A stretch of 64,000 nt of DNA, taken from the NCBI RefSeq assembly GCF_025963695.1, contig NZ_JAOQAH010000031.1, positions 62,001 through 126,000 of the forward strand, in the 5' to 3' direction. This document shows, piece after piece, positions 1 through 7,972 of this stretch. The number at the start of each line of letters is the position of its first letter. Positions within the stretch are counted from its first letter, which is position 1. The notes beneath the pieces are model-generated. The model was not told the DNA's origin. It saw nothing but the letters and a program-made list of their open reading frames with translations, and searched no databases. The translations under genes and the position numbers were made by a program. The DNA comes from Segetibacter sp. Its GTDB lineage: Bacteria; Bacteroidota; Bacteroidia; Chitinophagales; Chitinophagaceae.

Positions 1-1
1 A

Positions 2-706
2 TTAATGGGTATTGAGCTGGTAGAAGGACGAGACCTTGTCGTAGACAATCACTTTGTTTATATGAAAACGACAAAAGGATTAAAAAAGGTCGATGTCATT
101 TATAGAAGAGTGGATGATGAATTTTTAGATCCCCTGGTTTTTAGACCGGATAGTGCATTGGGTGTACCGGGAATTTATTATGCATACCGAAAAGGAAATG
201 TAGCTATCGTAAACGCAATGGGAAATGGGGTGGCCGATGATAAAGCAATCTATACTTATGTGCCTCAGATGATTCGGTACTACCTGAACGAGGAGCCAAT
301 ATTAAAAAACGTTCCAACTTATCAGTTGTCCGATGAGGATAACAGAAAATTGGTATTTGAGAAAATGGACGAGATGGTTATAAAAAAGACCAACGGATCA
401 GGGGGATATGGAATGCTGATCGGCAACAGTGCAACAGAGGAGGAAATGGAAAGTTTTAAGAAAGCAATTATCGAAGACCCCAGAAGTTATATTGCCCAAC
501 CGATCATTAGTTTATCATCAACACCTTGCTATATAAACGGCGTTTTGCAACCAAGGAGGGTCGACCTTCGGCCTTTTGCTTTATGCGGACCAGATGGAAT
601 TGACATTGTTCCGGGCGGACTAACAAGGGTCGCATTGAGAGAAGGTTCTCTCATTGTCAATTCGTCGCAGGGTGGGGGCAGCAAAGACACATGGGTGCTG
701 ACTTAG
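2..706 (+). CDS. Circularly permuted ATP-grasp protein, C-terminal part (partial)
   Basis: The frame is already open at base 2, so the gene starts left of the window; about 234 residues are visible. They match the C-terminal half of circularly permuted ATP-grasp proteins (DUF404/DUF407, COG2308), which are usually near 470-500 residues. Visible marks are the glycine-rich loop [11 protein letters not shown] (about visible residue 127), [10 protein letters not shown] and the closing [13 protein letters not shown]. These enzymes are predicted ATP-dependent amide-bond-forming ligases; no substrate is known from the sequence. The alpha-E and transglutaminase genes follow on the same strand, which is the recognised neighbourhood of this family. 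Family assignment is firm; the reaction is inferred from the family. Confidence 0.9.
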   Translation, partial: LMGIELVEGRDLVVDNHFVYMKTTKGLKKVDVIYRRVDDEFLDPLVFRPDSALGVPGIYYAYRKGNVAIVNAMGNGVADDKAIYTYVPQMIRYYLNEEPILKNVPTYQLSDEDNRKLVFEKMDEMVIKKTNGSGGYGMLIGNSATEEEMESFKKAIIEDPRSYIAQPIISLSSTPCYINGVLQPRRVDLRPFALCGPDGIDIVPGGLTRVALREGSLIVNSSQGGGSKDTWVLT

Positions 707-797
707 CCCCGACCCTAAAGCGAGGAAGAAGGATCACGAAACATTGTAGGAACATGGAACACGGATGAGCCGTGTCGGGCGGAATAGAGCAAGATCT

Positions 798-853
798 TTT
801 TGCCAGCCAGCAGGATTGCTGCCAGGAAACGTTGTTACGTTGCACCTTTGTAC
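798..853 (-). repeat. Dispersed bipartite repeat, copy 1 (diverged)
   Basis: On the minus strand the head reads GTACAAAGGTGCAACGTAAC, a diverged form of the family head, and the tail reads TGCTGGCTGGCAAA about 32 bases after the core. The same tail with one change (TGTTGGCTGGCAAA) occurs in the copy at 37024-37080. It faces copy 2 at 941 as an inverted pair. Confidence 0.5.
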
Positions 854-940
854 AGCTTAGACATCTTTCATCGGCTGATAAAAAACATCGATGCGGGAAA
901 GATAATAGAGCTGAAGAAAAAGCTGCACAAACAGTTGCCA

Positions 941-995
941 GTACAAGTGAGTGACACAACGAAGATGCTATTGATGCAAATGTCGGCAACCAAAA
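941..995 (+). repeat. Dispersed bipartite repeat, copy 2 (T/A type)
   Basis: The head GTACAAGTGAGTGACACAAC is identical over 20 bases to the head at 34569. The tail TGTCGGCAACCAAAA lies at 981-995. The palindrome arms carry T and A where most copies carry C and G. Confidence 0.7.
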
Positions 996-1033
996 TACAT
1001 TAGCAGTAGTTCGAAAATGATTAAATAAAATTT

Positions 1034-1061
1034 AAAAGCCCCTTTAGGGGTTGGGGTTAAC
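1034..1061 (+). repeat. CCCCTTTAGGGG leader repeat
   Basis: AAAAGCCCCTTTAGGGG followed by TTGGGGTTAAC sits directly before the alpha-E start codon. The central CCCC-TTTA-GGGG is a perfect inverted repeat. A shorter relative stands in the same place before hisS (33112-33137). Similar sequences are, from memory, common before genes in Bacteroidota; function unknown. Confidence 0.5.
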
Positions 1062-1063
1062 AT

Positions 1064-2002
1064 ATGCTAAGCAGAGTTGCAGATACTATTTATTGGATGG
1101 CGCGATACATGGAAAGAACGCAGGGGATGCTTCAGATTTTGCGAACCAACTACATTTCTTCGCAGGATGAGATCAATGATTTTAGCTGGAAGCCTTTATT
1201 GAACACTTATGGAAGCGGACTAAATAAAGGAGAAATTGCAAAAATAGAGAAAGACACTCCGAAAGTTTTTGAATACCTGGTTTTGGATAAGTTGAATTCT
1301 TCGTCTGCCTATAACAACATCACACAGGCACGAGAAAACGCCCGTGCCATTCAGGATCACATAACGAAAGAATTGTGGCAATGCCTGAATAATTATTATC
1401 ATTTTGTACGTGAACCCGAAATTGAGAACCAGGTAAAATATGGCGACCCGGTAACAGCAATTGATTTGCTGATAAGACACGGACTATTATTTACCGGCAC
1501 CGTTAAAAATACGATGACGAGGGATGAAGGTTATACTTTTTTACACCTGGGCAAGTTTCTTGAACGTGGTATAATCACGACAGATATTCTGAGGATTAAA
1601 ATAAATGAAATAGAACCTGAAGGGTTTCAATCGGTAGATGCAAGGGGTTTAAGATATCTTTTGTATTCCCTTTTTGGCTACGAAATTTACATGAAAACTT
1701 ACAAAGGGAACTTTTCAATTGACCAGGTTTTGGAATTGGTTATTTATAACCCTTTTTTCCCACATTCCGTAATTTACAGCCTGGAGCAGTTGAACAAATA
1801 TTTTCAACGGCTGCAACCGGAAAGCTTGCCGGAGAATTATGAAGAGCTTGAATTTCTGATAGGAAAAAGTTTGAATAATGTCAAGTACAGCAATTTAGAA
1901 GCTGAAAATGTAAAATCGCTCAACCAGTTTTTGATCCAAACAAGAAAGGATTTAATAGAGATCGGAAATGCTTTTAGCCGATACTATTTTGGAAATAGTT
2001 AA
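1064..2002 (+). CDS. Alpha-E domain protein (DUF403)
   Basis: 312 residues, the usual length for COG2307/alpha-E proteins, almost wholly helical. It opens with MLSRVADTIYWMARYMERT, the typical start of the family, and ends with a conserved-looking NAFSRYYFGN. Its biochemical role is not established; it regularly accompanies circularly permuted ATP-grasp and transglutaminase-like proteins, and is thought to act with them in a peptide or amide-bond tagging system. It lies between these two partners here, 14 bases before the transglutaminase start, so co-transcription is likely. The ATG at 1064 follows the leader repeat directly. Confidence 0.9.
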   Translation: MLSRVADTIYWMARYMERTQGMLQILRTNYISSQDEINDFSWKPLLNTYGSGLNKGEIAKIEKDTPKVFEYLVLDKLNSSSAYNNITQARENARAIQDHITKELWQCLNNYYHFVREPEIENQVKYGDPVTAIDLLIRHGLLFTGTVKNTMTRDEGYTFLHLGKFLERGIITTDILRIKINEIEPEGFQSVDARGLRYLLYSLFGYEIYMKTYKGNFSIDQVLELVIYNPFFPHSVIYSLEQLNKYFQRLQPESLPENYEELEFLIGKSLNNVKYSNLEAENVKSLNQFLIQTRKDLIEIGNAFSRYYFGNS

Positions 2003-2016
2003 AATAGAAAAGAGAA

Positions 2017-2988
2017 ATGCCCGCTTATAAAATAAAACACATTACCCGTTATACGTACGCCTCGCCGGTTATTGATTGCACTAACCAAATTATGTTGTAC
2101 CCTGTGATTGATGACCGTTTGGAAGTAAAAAGTCATGAGATAAAAATTACCAATAATCCTGACATCGAAGTTTTTTCTGATTATTTTGGAAACAAGGTTG
2201 GAGCATTTAGCGTAATAAAACCACATACAGAATTATTGATCGAATCTACTGCCGAGGTCATTACAAAGCCGGTGTTGGTTCCGATGGATGAAATGTCGGC
2301 GGAAGATCAATGGCAGCATTTAGAGGATATAAAAGATGGCATTGAGTTTTTTGATTTTTTAAAACAGGAACCGTTTCCGTCGGCAACTGAAGCCAAAGAA
2401 ACTTTAAGCGAAGTCGTTAACCTGGCAGAAAAGCCTTTAAAAAATGCGCTCGTTCTGTCTGAGTATGTCTACGACAACTTTACTTACCAAAAAGGTGTAA
2501 CCAGTATTGAAACACCAATAGCTGAAATATGGAAACTCAAAGCCGGGGTTTGCCAGGATTTTGCGCATATGCTGCTCGTTATGTTACGCATGTTTAAAAT
2601 ACCCGCCCGATATGTGAGCGGGTATATCTGCCCTAAGGAATCTGGCGTTCGGGGCGAAGGTGCTACGCATGCGTGGGTAGAAGCATATATACCCTTCTAT
2701 GGCTGGCTTGGTCTCGACCCAACTAACAATACGATTGTTACAGATGGTCATGTAAAAATAGCTGTAGGCCGAAACTTTGCCGATTGCACTCCTGTAAAAG
2801 GCACCTACAAAGGTTCGGGCGAACACACACTGCAAGTAACCGTGCATATTGAAAACGGCAAACCCCGGGCGATGCCTGCACCTACGGAAGTACCCAATTA
2901 TACATATACAGTACAAAATAAAGAAGTACCTATAAACTCTTATAGAAAATACCTCGAAATACAGCAACAACAGCAACAACAGCAGTAG
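2017..2988 (+). CDS. Transglutaminase-like cysteine peptidase family protein
   Basis: 323 residues with an N-terminal bacterial transglutaminase-like beta domain (about 1-90) and a transglutaminase core. The catalytic triad is visible as Cys in GVCQDFAHM (about residue 180), His in THAWVEAYIP and Asp in GLDPTNN. Homologues act as peptidases or transpeptidases; in this cassette the enzyme may process or recycle the product of the ATP-grasp ligase. It has no signal peptide, so it is likely cytoplasmic. The C-terminus ends in nine consecutive glutamines from a (CAG/CAA) tract at 2962-2985, a low-complexity tail outside the family domain. Confidence 0.92.
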   Translation: MPAYKIKHITRYTYASPVIDCTNQIMLYPVIDDRLEVKSHEIKITNNPDIEVFSDYFGNKVGAFSVIKPHTELLIESTAEVITKPVLVPMDEMSAEDQWQHLEDIKDGIEFFDFLKQEPFPSATEAKETLSEVVNLAEKPLKNALVLSEYVYDNFTYQKGVTSIETPIAEIWKLKAGVCQDFAHMLLVMLRMFKIPARYVSGYICPKESGVRGEGATHAWVEAYIPFYGWLGLDPTNNTIVTDGHVKIAVGRNFADCTPVKGTYKGSGEHTLQVTVHIENGKPRAMPAPTEVPNYTYTVQNKEVPINSYRKYLEIQQQQQQQQ

Positions 2989-3010
2989 ACTCTTGCCCCC
3001 CTTGCTCTTG

Positions 3011-3088
3011 CATATTGCCTATTGCCTATTGCATATTGCCTATTGCCTGTTGACTATTGCATATTGCCTGTTGCCCCTTGCCCGTTAC
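3011..3088. repeat. TATTGCC short tandem tract
   Basis: About eleven imperfect units of 7 bases, TATTGCC with variants TATTGCA, TGTTGCC and TGTTGAC, between the convergent transglutaminase and permease genes. Reading frames through it are artefacts of the repeat. Confidence 0.75.
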
Positions 3089-3136
3089 CTGCAACCCCCA
3101 CGTACCAACTGTTAAGCCCCAGCTTCCTCTCCCCTT

Positions 3137-3838
3137 TCACCATCCTAAAAACACCATCCCTACGCCGCAGATTAGAATGGTTAGGCCGCTCAAAGAATGC
3201 ATGTATTTCTCAAGTTTCTCTGTTTTTAAAAAACCCAGTCCATAATAGCCAAACACGACCATTATTAGCATAACGGCTAAAGTGAAAATGGTATAAACAA
3301 CTATGAGGAGAAGCATACCGGATGTAGAGTTTTTGGCTGCAGGAAAATAAAGCAATGGAATCATCGGTTCGCAAGGACCCAATACAAAAATCAGGAACAT
3401 TACCCAAGGCGTTACTACATGCCTTTCGCCTGGTGCAACTGCCTGTCCATCTTTATGTTCGTAAACATAAATTGACTGGTCATCATATACATCGAAGTGT
3501 TTATGCAGCCGACCTCGTTTAGCTGTAACTAACCCCCACATGGCATATGCTGCGCCAAAAGCAACTAACGCCCATCCTGCTATTCCGCCTCTTACATTTT
3601 CAAACCAATTCACTTTCGACAACGACCAACCTAAAGCTGCACCGCCAAGGCCGAGTAAGACAGAACTCCATACATGTCCGCATCCGCATATAATTGTCCA
3701 GAAAATTGTTCTTGAAAAAGACCATCCGCGCGATTTGGATAAAGCAATGAACGGAACATAATGATCAGGCCCTGCCAGTGTATGCAAACAGGCAATTGTT
3801 ACCGCCGCCATCATCAATACTTCTATTTCGGTTTGCAT
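3137..3838 (-). CDS. UreH-type nickel permease, probable
   Basis: 233 residues, a polytopic membrane protein with about six hydrophobic segments. The first helix carries HTLAGPDHY, which matches the H-x-x-x-x-D-H metal-binding signature of the NiCoT/NicO/UreH nickel-cobalt permeases. A charged, histidine-containing loop (about residues 105-135) separates the two halves, as in the family. It is the last gene after ureD in the urease locus, so nickel import for urease is the natural role. Alternative: a related TauE/SafE-like exporter, which is less likely given the motif and the neighbours. Confidence 0.8.
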   Translation of the reverse strand: MQTEIEVLMMAAVTIACLHTLAGPDHYVPFIALSKSRGWSFSRTIFWTIICGCGHVWSSVLLGLGGAALGWSLSKVNWFENVRGGIAGWALVAFGAAYAMWGLVTAKRGRLHKHFDVYDDQSIYVYEHKDGQAVAPGERHVVTPWVMFLIFVLGPCEPMIPLLYFPAAKNSTSGMLLLIVVYTIFTLAVMLIMVVFGYYGLGFLKTEKLEKYMHSLSGLTILICGVGMVFLGW

Positions 3839-3891
3839 TATTTATGCCCTTTCTTTAAAATGCAATAAAAATTGCGCTTCGCTTAATGTTA

Positions 3892-3940
3892 CTTTTGATA
3901 CAAGCATTTGTTTTTCATAGCCCCACTGTTGCGACGCTCC
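3892..3940 (-). repeat. Dispersed bipartite repeat, copy 3 (TGC..GTAT tail)
   Basis: On the minus strand: head GGAGCGTCGCAAC, then GCTATGAAAAAC, then tail TGCTTGTATCAAAA. The head-to-tail spacing equals that of the copies at 7919 and 41112. It also shares GCTATGAAAAAC with the 7919 copy; both lie in the urease locus. Confidence 0.65.
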
Positions 3941-3995
3941 GTTCATCGTCAACACTTATAGCATCTTCCGCTTTCACGATCGTTGTGCAGTAAAA

Positions 3996-4781
3996 TCATA
4001 CAAGCTGTTTAAGTGAAAAAAGATTATTCAAAGACTGTAAACAATTGTACAATTGCTCTGCTTTATACCCCAGCAAACGAACAATTACACCATTAACTGG
4101 CAAAGCAGAAACACCGAAACAAATATTCTCTTCAACTGAAAGCCTGTCATTTATTTCAGCGATCAATTCATTAACAATAATTGTTTCTTTTATATAAATC
4201 AGGCTAGCCTGGTGCGTAAAACCTTCCAATTGACCAATTGATTTTACATTGATCTTCGAAGGTATAATTAACAGGTTTTCTTTAACCACCAGCCTTCCAT
4301 TCAAAAATATCTTTGCCAGGTTTTGATACTTTGTAAATGCAAATTCTTCCCCGTTTAGTTTCCTTCCGCAAGTAAGCACTTCACCCAATGTCAGGCTACA
4401 GCCTTCAGACAAATAGATATTATTTGTTGCAACAAAATCAGACGACTTATGTGGAACGGAAGGATGAGGCAAATAACAAAAAGAGGACCTTTTACCCATG
4501 TGTACTTCCATCGTCTGGGAAGCCCCTTTCTTCATATCGAACAGCCTCTGGTAAGATTGAGTTTGTAGCTGCAGAGAGCAATCTTCCTCAAGATCAATTT
4601 TTATCTGGTATTCATCACCATCCAAAATTCCCGGCGACGAACTCATCAACATCAACTGCAAACAATGATCATTTTTGTTTTCAGTTATGTCGGCGATTTT
4701 AAATGGCGGGGTGAAAAAGCAATTTTTCAGACTGGTCTTATTGTTTTTAACAGCTGTACGGATGTGAAGAAGTGCTTTCAA
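3996..4781 (-). CDS. ureD: Urease accessory protein UreD
   Basis: 261 residues, typical for UreD (also called UreH in some species). Family marks include SSSPGILDGDEY, LQTQSYQRLF, CYLPHPSVPHKSSDF and LTLGEVLTCGRK. UreD binds apo-urease and, with UreF and UreG, forms the complex that inserts nickel and the carbamylated lysine. It is separated from ureG by the PIN toxin/antitoxin pair, and the nickel permease gene follows after a repeat copy. The assignment is well supported by sequence and context. Confidence 0.93.
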   Translation of the reverse strand: MKALLHIRTAVKNNKTSLKNCFFTPPFKIADITENKNDHCLQLMLMSSSPGILDGDEYQIKIDLEEDCSLQLQTQSYQRLFDMKKGASQTMEVHMGKRSSFCYLPHPSVPHKSSDFVATNNIYLSEGCSLTLGEVLTCGRKLNGEEFAFTKYQNLAKIFLNGRLVVKENLLIIPSKINVKSIGQLEGFTHQASLIYIKETIIVNELIAEINDRLSVEENICFGVSALPVNGVIVRLLGYKAEQLYNCLQSLNNLFSLKQLV

Positions 4782-4804
4782 ATTATTCTATCTGGGGTCT
4801 GCTT

Positions 4805-5212
4805 TTAAAGTTCCAATAACTCTTTTAACTGAACAATGGTTAAGATTTTAAGCGAAGGAAAGTCGAGCTGTTTTAATACATTAAAATCTTTATCCTCAGT
4901 AACTATTGCCACTGCATTTGCAGCTATAGCACAGTCGATGAATTTGTTATCATCCGCATCATTAGTTATAAGATTGAAATAAAAGTAACGGACAGTTTCT
5001 ATAACAAAGGGAGAATTTATAAGCGTAGTAATAACAGATTGAGCTGTTTGTGCGTTCATGTGTTCTTCGATCTTCTCATGATATTCCAAAAGAATATCGT
5101 AGGTAACACACAGTTCAATAGTCCCATTAAGAATAGATTGAAAGATACAATGATAGGGAGATTTAGATGAAACACTAACTAAAAGAACATTGGTATCAAC
5201 AACGATTCTCAC
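4805..5212 (-). CDS. PIN-domain toxin (VapC-like ribonuclease)
   Basis: 135 residues, a full-length single PIN domain. It begins RIVVDTNVLLVS, with the first conserved Asp in VDTN, and has a later acidic group in NDADDNKFIDCAIAANA and VTEDKDF. PIN toxins are Mg-dependent RNases that cleave tRNA, rRNA or mRNA. The start overlaps the stop of the upstream small gene by four bases (ATGA), the usual coupling of an antitoxin-toxin pair. Its place between ureG and ureD looks like an insertion into the urease locus. Function is inferred from the family. Confidence 0.85.
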   Translation of the reverse strand: MRIVVDTNVLLVSVSSKSPYHCIFQSILNGTIELCVTYDILLEYHEKIEEHMNAQTAQSVITTLINSPFVIETVRYFYFNLITNDADDNKFIDCAIAANAVAIVTEDKDFNVLKQLDFPSLKILTIVQLKELLEL

Positions 5213-5445
5213 AAAGAGTGTTTATGATAAGGCGTTTGCATGTTGGCACTAAGCAATTCCTCGACTTTCTTCTCATCCCAATTTTCATTTTCCCATATTT
5301 CGTCTGCATGCCTGATAGCCTTTTGAGCAAAATATTCTGATATCATTTTTTTAATGGCTAGCAAGTCTTTTTCATCGACATCACTTTTGCATAGCTGAAG
5401 AAGTTCTAATTGAATATTGCTAAAAGGAGATTGCAGAGCTTCCAT
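5209..5445 (-). CDS. Probable antitoxin of the PIN pair
   Basis: 78 residues, predicted mainly helical and charged, with an acidic stretch around HADEIWENENWDEKKVEELL. I do not recognise a named DNA-binding fold. The antitoxin call rests on size, on the four-base overlap with the PIN gene and on the usual antitoxin-first order. It is followed closely by the toxin and lies 62 bases after ureG. Confidence 0.65.
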   Translation of the reverse strand: MEALQSPFSNIQLELLQLCKSDVDEKDLLAIKKMISEYFAQKAIRHADEIWENENWDEKKVEELLSANMQTPYHKHSL

Positions 5446-5507
5446 TTCAAGATTATTTGTTTAAAGTTACAGCGCTTTGAGAAAAAAAAAATTTGTAAAA
5501 TCTAACC

Positions 5508-6146
5508 TTATCTCCACAATTTTACATCTTCCACCTCTTCTACCAAGGCATACTTTTTCAACCAACCGATTACACTGTCTAATCCCTCTAATGTCATTAA
5601 ATTGGTAAACACAAATGGCGTTCCTTTTCGCATTTTTCTTGCATCGCGTTCCATTACTTCGAGGCTTGCACCTACATAAGGAGCAAGGTCTATCTTATTA
5701 ATTACTAAAAGATCTGAACGTGTAATGCCAGGTCCACCTTTCCTGGGGATCTTATCACCTTCTGCTACATCTATCACAAATATGGTCACATCAGCCAGGT
5801 CGGGACTAAAGGTTGCAGAAAGGTTATCTCCCCCACTTTCTATAAAAATGATCTCTATATCCGGAAACCTGCCAGCCATTTCATCTACAGCTTCCAGGTT
5901 CATGCTTGCGTCTTCGCGTATGGCGGTATGTGGGCAGCCGCCTGTTTCTACCCCAATGATCCTTTCGGCAGGTAATAAGCTGTTCTGTGTTAAAAACTCA
6001 GCATCTTCTTTTGTATAAATGTCATTCGTAATTACACCGATACTATACTTACCCATCAATTCCCTGCTCAATCTTTCGATGAGGGCAGTCTTACCCGAAC
6101 CTACAGGGCCGGCGATTCCAACTTTAATATATTTTCTTTCAGACAT
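5508..6146 (-). CDS. ureG: Urease accessory GTPase UreG
   Basis: 212 residues, SIMIBI-class GTPase that powers nickel delivery to urease. Visible motifs: P-loop GPVGSGKT near residue 12, the metal-binding Cys-Pro-His in [32 protein letters not shown] (switch region) and [11 protein letters not shown] (guanine recognition, NKxD). Nothing is missing. It follows the retropepsin-like gene by 25 bases and is probably in the same transcript as the rest of the urease genes. Confidence 0.97.
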   Translation of the reverse strand: MSERKYIKVGIAGPVGSGKTALIERLSRELMGKYSIGVITNDIYTKEDAEFLTQNSLLPAERIIGVETGGCPHTAIREDASMNLEAVDEMAGRFPDIEIIFIESGGDNLSATFSPDLADVTIFVIDVAEGDKIPRKGGPGITRSDLLVINKIDLAPYVGASLEVMERDARKMRKGTPFVFTNLMTLEGLDSVIGWLKKYALVEEVEDVKLWR

Positions 6147-6171
6147 TAATTTATAAATTCCGTTTACTTAC

Positions 6172-6549
6172 TTAAATCAATTGCAGTCTTGCAACTTTTG
6201 GATCGACTTCAACTGTGTCGTATTCAAAGTTTAACTTAATTCGCCATTTTTGTAAAGTGGCTGCACCAATGATGGCTTCTTCACTAAGCCCAGGAACTAA
6301 TAAAAATTCATCACTCAGCAATACGTCATTTATGTAAAACTCCACCGTTATCCTCTCTTTTACTTCTATGTAATGCCCTTCACTTGCAGTAGCAATCAAT
6401 CTGGTTCGACCAAGGTTAACAGGAGTTTCCAGATTGTTTACATAATCAGGATTTATACAAGACAGATTAGCACCACTATCGAAAAGTGTATACAGATGTT
6501 TTTCTCCTTTAGATCCGACAAACAACAAAGGCAATTTTATTACTGACAT
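6172..6549 (-). CDS. Retropepsin-like aspartyl protease
   Basis: 125 residues, about the size of one retroviral-type aspartic protease subunit. The catalytic motif is LFDSGANLSCI (D-S-G-A, about residue 23), and the second conserved block is EEAIIGAATLQKW followed by KLNFEYDTVEV. Such proteins act as dimers; the bacterial cytoplasmic versions are poorly studied. There is no signal peptide. It sits between ureF and ureG, about 100 bases from ureF and 25 from ureG. It is not a known urease accessory protein and looks like cargo in the operon. Confidence 0.8.
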   Translation of the reverse strand: MSVIKLPLLFVGSKGEKHLYTLFDSGANLSCINPDYVNNLETPVNLGRTRLIATASEGHYIEVKERITVEFYINDVLLSDEFLLVPGLSEEAIIGAATLQKWRIKLNFEYDTVEVDPKVARLQLI

Positions 6550-6648
6550 ATTCTTGCATTTTATTAAAGTTACACAACATTCGCTTCTATATCCCTCTTA
6601 CAAATCCACATCCCGCTTCTCCAAGAAATCCCACATTCCCAGTTCCAA

Positions 6649-7338
6649 CTACGACATATACAACCTCGAATACAACTGTTCATGTTGCATGCACCTAATG
6701 TCAAAACCACTGCAACACAAGCCAATTAAATTCCTGTCTGGCTCCAGAGAATGTTCAACGAGCTCAGCAATCAGTGGTTGAAGCGAAAACAATATTTGCT
6801 GTCCATCCTGCTGGCCAAGAGGGATTAGCTTAACACTATTTGTTACCATACCAACAGCGGCACTATAATAGAAGCCAGCTAATGCTTCACTTTTCGGGAT
6901 TTGTAAAGCATGAGCATACAAACCAAACACAATGGAATAATGCCCCACTGTCTTTTGTTGATGTATTGCTTCTTTATACCTAATTGCCATTTCGCTTTCA
7001 CATATCGGCTGGAAGATTTTCAATAACCTCATTCCTAGTTTTTGGCTTGCCTGCCTTATTTCCCTTGGAAGCTTTACTGCAGTACATTCATCATCTAGCT
7101 CCAATATTCGTTCAAAATTATTTTCAAGCGCGGCATCAAAAGCAAGTGAAACAAAAGCACCGTCGGTATACTGAAGGTTTTGAGAAAGCATTTCTGTTAC
7201 ATACTCTTTGGCTGTTGCCACATCTTTCACAATTCCTTTTTGCACATAAGTTTCCAAACCATTTGAATGTGCGTAGCCACCAATAGGCAAAGTAGGATCG
7301 GATAGCTGCAAAAGGCTTAACAGGCTTGTATTAAACAT
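6649..7338 (-). CDS. ureF: Urease accessory protein UreF
   Basis: 229 residues, all-helical UreF, which docks on UreD and gates UreG activity during urease activation. Family marks are LLQLSDPTLPIGGYAHSNGL at the N-terminus and the glycine/alanine-rich helix FGLYAHALQI. The start lies inside the end of ureE (8-base overlap), so the two genes are translationally coupled. The length is normal. Confidence 0.95.
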   Translation of the reverse strand: MFNTSLLSLLQLSDPTLPIGGYAHSNGLETYVQKGIVKDVATAKEYVTEMLSQNLQYTDGAFVSLAFDAALENNFERILELDDECTAVKLPREIRQASQKLGMRLLKIFQPICESEMAIRYKEAIHQQKTVGHYSIVFGLYAHALQIPKSEALAGFYYSAAVGMVTNSVKLIPLGQQDGQQILFSLQPLIAELVEHSLEPDRNLIGLCCSGFDIRCMQHEQLYSRLYMS

Positions 7339-7846
7339 CAGTGGCAGAAGTTGTTAATTGAAGGATCTTAGAAAACAGACTTTGTTTACCTTCTACATTC
7401 AAATGGGGTGAAACGGTTGTCTTTAATGGGTTTACCAACTTCCGCATTTCTCTTTTTGGTTCATATCCTGCTACAGATAATAGTTTGAAAATCGGAGCTT
7501 CGAAAGGAATTAATATTTCCTCATTTTGAAAAAATAAGGGTAAATGTTTGTTACCAATTTCATAACAGGCAGAAGCCATTTGATACATTGAAGCAGGTTG
7601 AATAATGATCGCTTCACAAGGCATTATTTCAACCACCAGCACACGCCTTTCGTCTTCCCATAAAACATCTCCTTCAGTGAGCGATTGGGCTTCATTCATA
7701 AACTTCATTACAATCTCAGTTCCTGACTTTGCTCTTTTATGTAAGATGCGTTTGTTTGCTTCAAACCATTCGATTGAAACCAGGTCGATGCTTCTTCCTG
7801 ATACTTCAAATGAATTTAGATTTCCTATTTTCTGCTTTATTACCAT
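7331..7846 (-). CDS. ureE: Urease accessory protein UreE
   Basis: 171 residues, the nickel metallochaperone that passes Ni to the UreG-UreF-UreD complex. The conserved metal-binding histidine is in the GNKHLPLFF motif (about residue 99). There is no His-rich C-terminal tail, so this is the short, low-capacity type of UreE. It overlaps ureF by 8 bases and is separated from ureC by 126 bases that hold a repeat copy. Confidence 0.93.
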   Translation of the reverse strand: MVIKQKIGNLNSFEVSGRSIDLVSIEWFEANKRILHKRAKSGTEIVMKFMNEAQSLTEGDVLWEDERRVLVVEIMPCEAIIIQPASMYQMASACYEIGNKHLPLFFQNEEILIPFEAPIFKLLSVAGYEPKREMRKLVNPLKTTVSPHLNVEGKQSLFSKILQLTTSATDV

Positions 7847-7918
7847 TAATGGTTTTACTAAAATTTAAGTAATTCTACAATGAAGACTAAAGTTGCTACT
7901 TGCACTGCGGATAAAGTG

Positions 7919-7971
7919 ATTGCGACGCAACGGTGATGCTATGAAAAACCGCTGCCGGTATTCTCCCAAAA
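7919..7971 (+). repeat. Dispersed bipartite repeat, copy 4 (TGCCGGTAT tail)
   Basis: Core ATTGCGACGCAAC at 7919, then GCTATGAAAAAC, tail TGCCGGTAT at 7953-7961, 34 bases after the core start, and a CAAAAA run. The core TTGCG-A-CGCAA is a perfect palindrome around its centre base. It lies just past the ureC stop, within the urease locus. Confidence 0.7.
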
Positions 7972-7972
7972 A

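Larger units (their letters stand above)
707..1063. other. 357-base gap holding two repeat copies
   Basis: No convincing gene. The gap holds an inverted pair of the dispersed bipartite repeat (798-853 minus, 941-995 plus) and, next to the following start codon, a CCCCTTTAGGGG hairpin-forming repeat (1034-1061). The short reading frames here lack family features. Confidence 0.6.

Noticed and set aside
3011..3088. CRISPR array
   Set aside because: Units are 7 bases without spacers, so it is a simple tandem tract.
3022..3273. Plus-strand frame through the TATTGCC tract
   Set aside because: Composed of repeat-derived residues and overlaps the nickel permease gene on the other strand; no family features.
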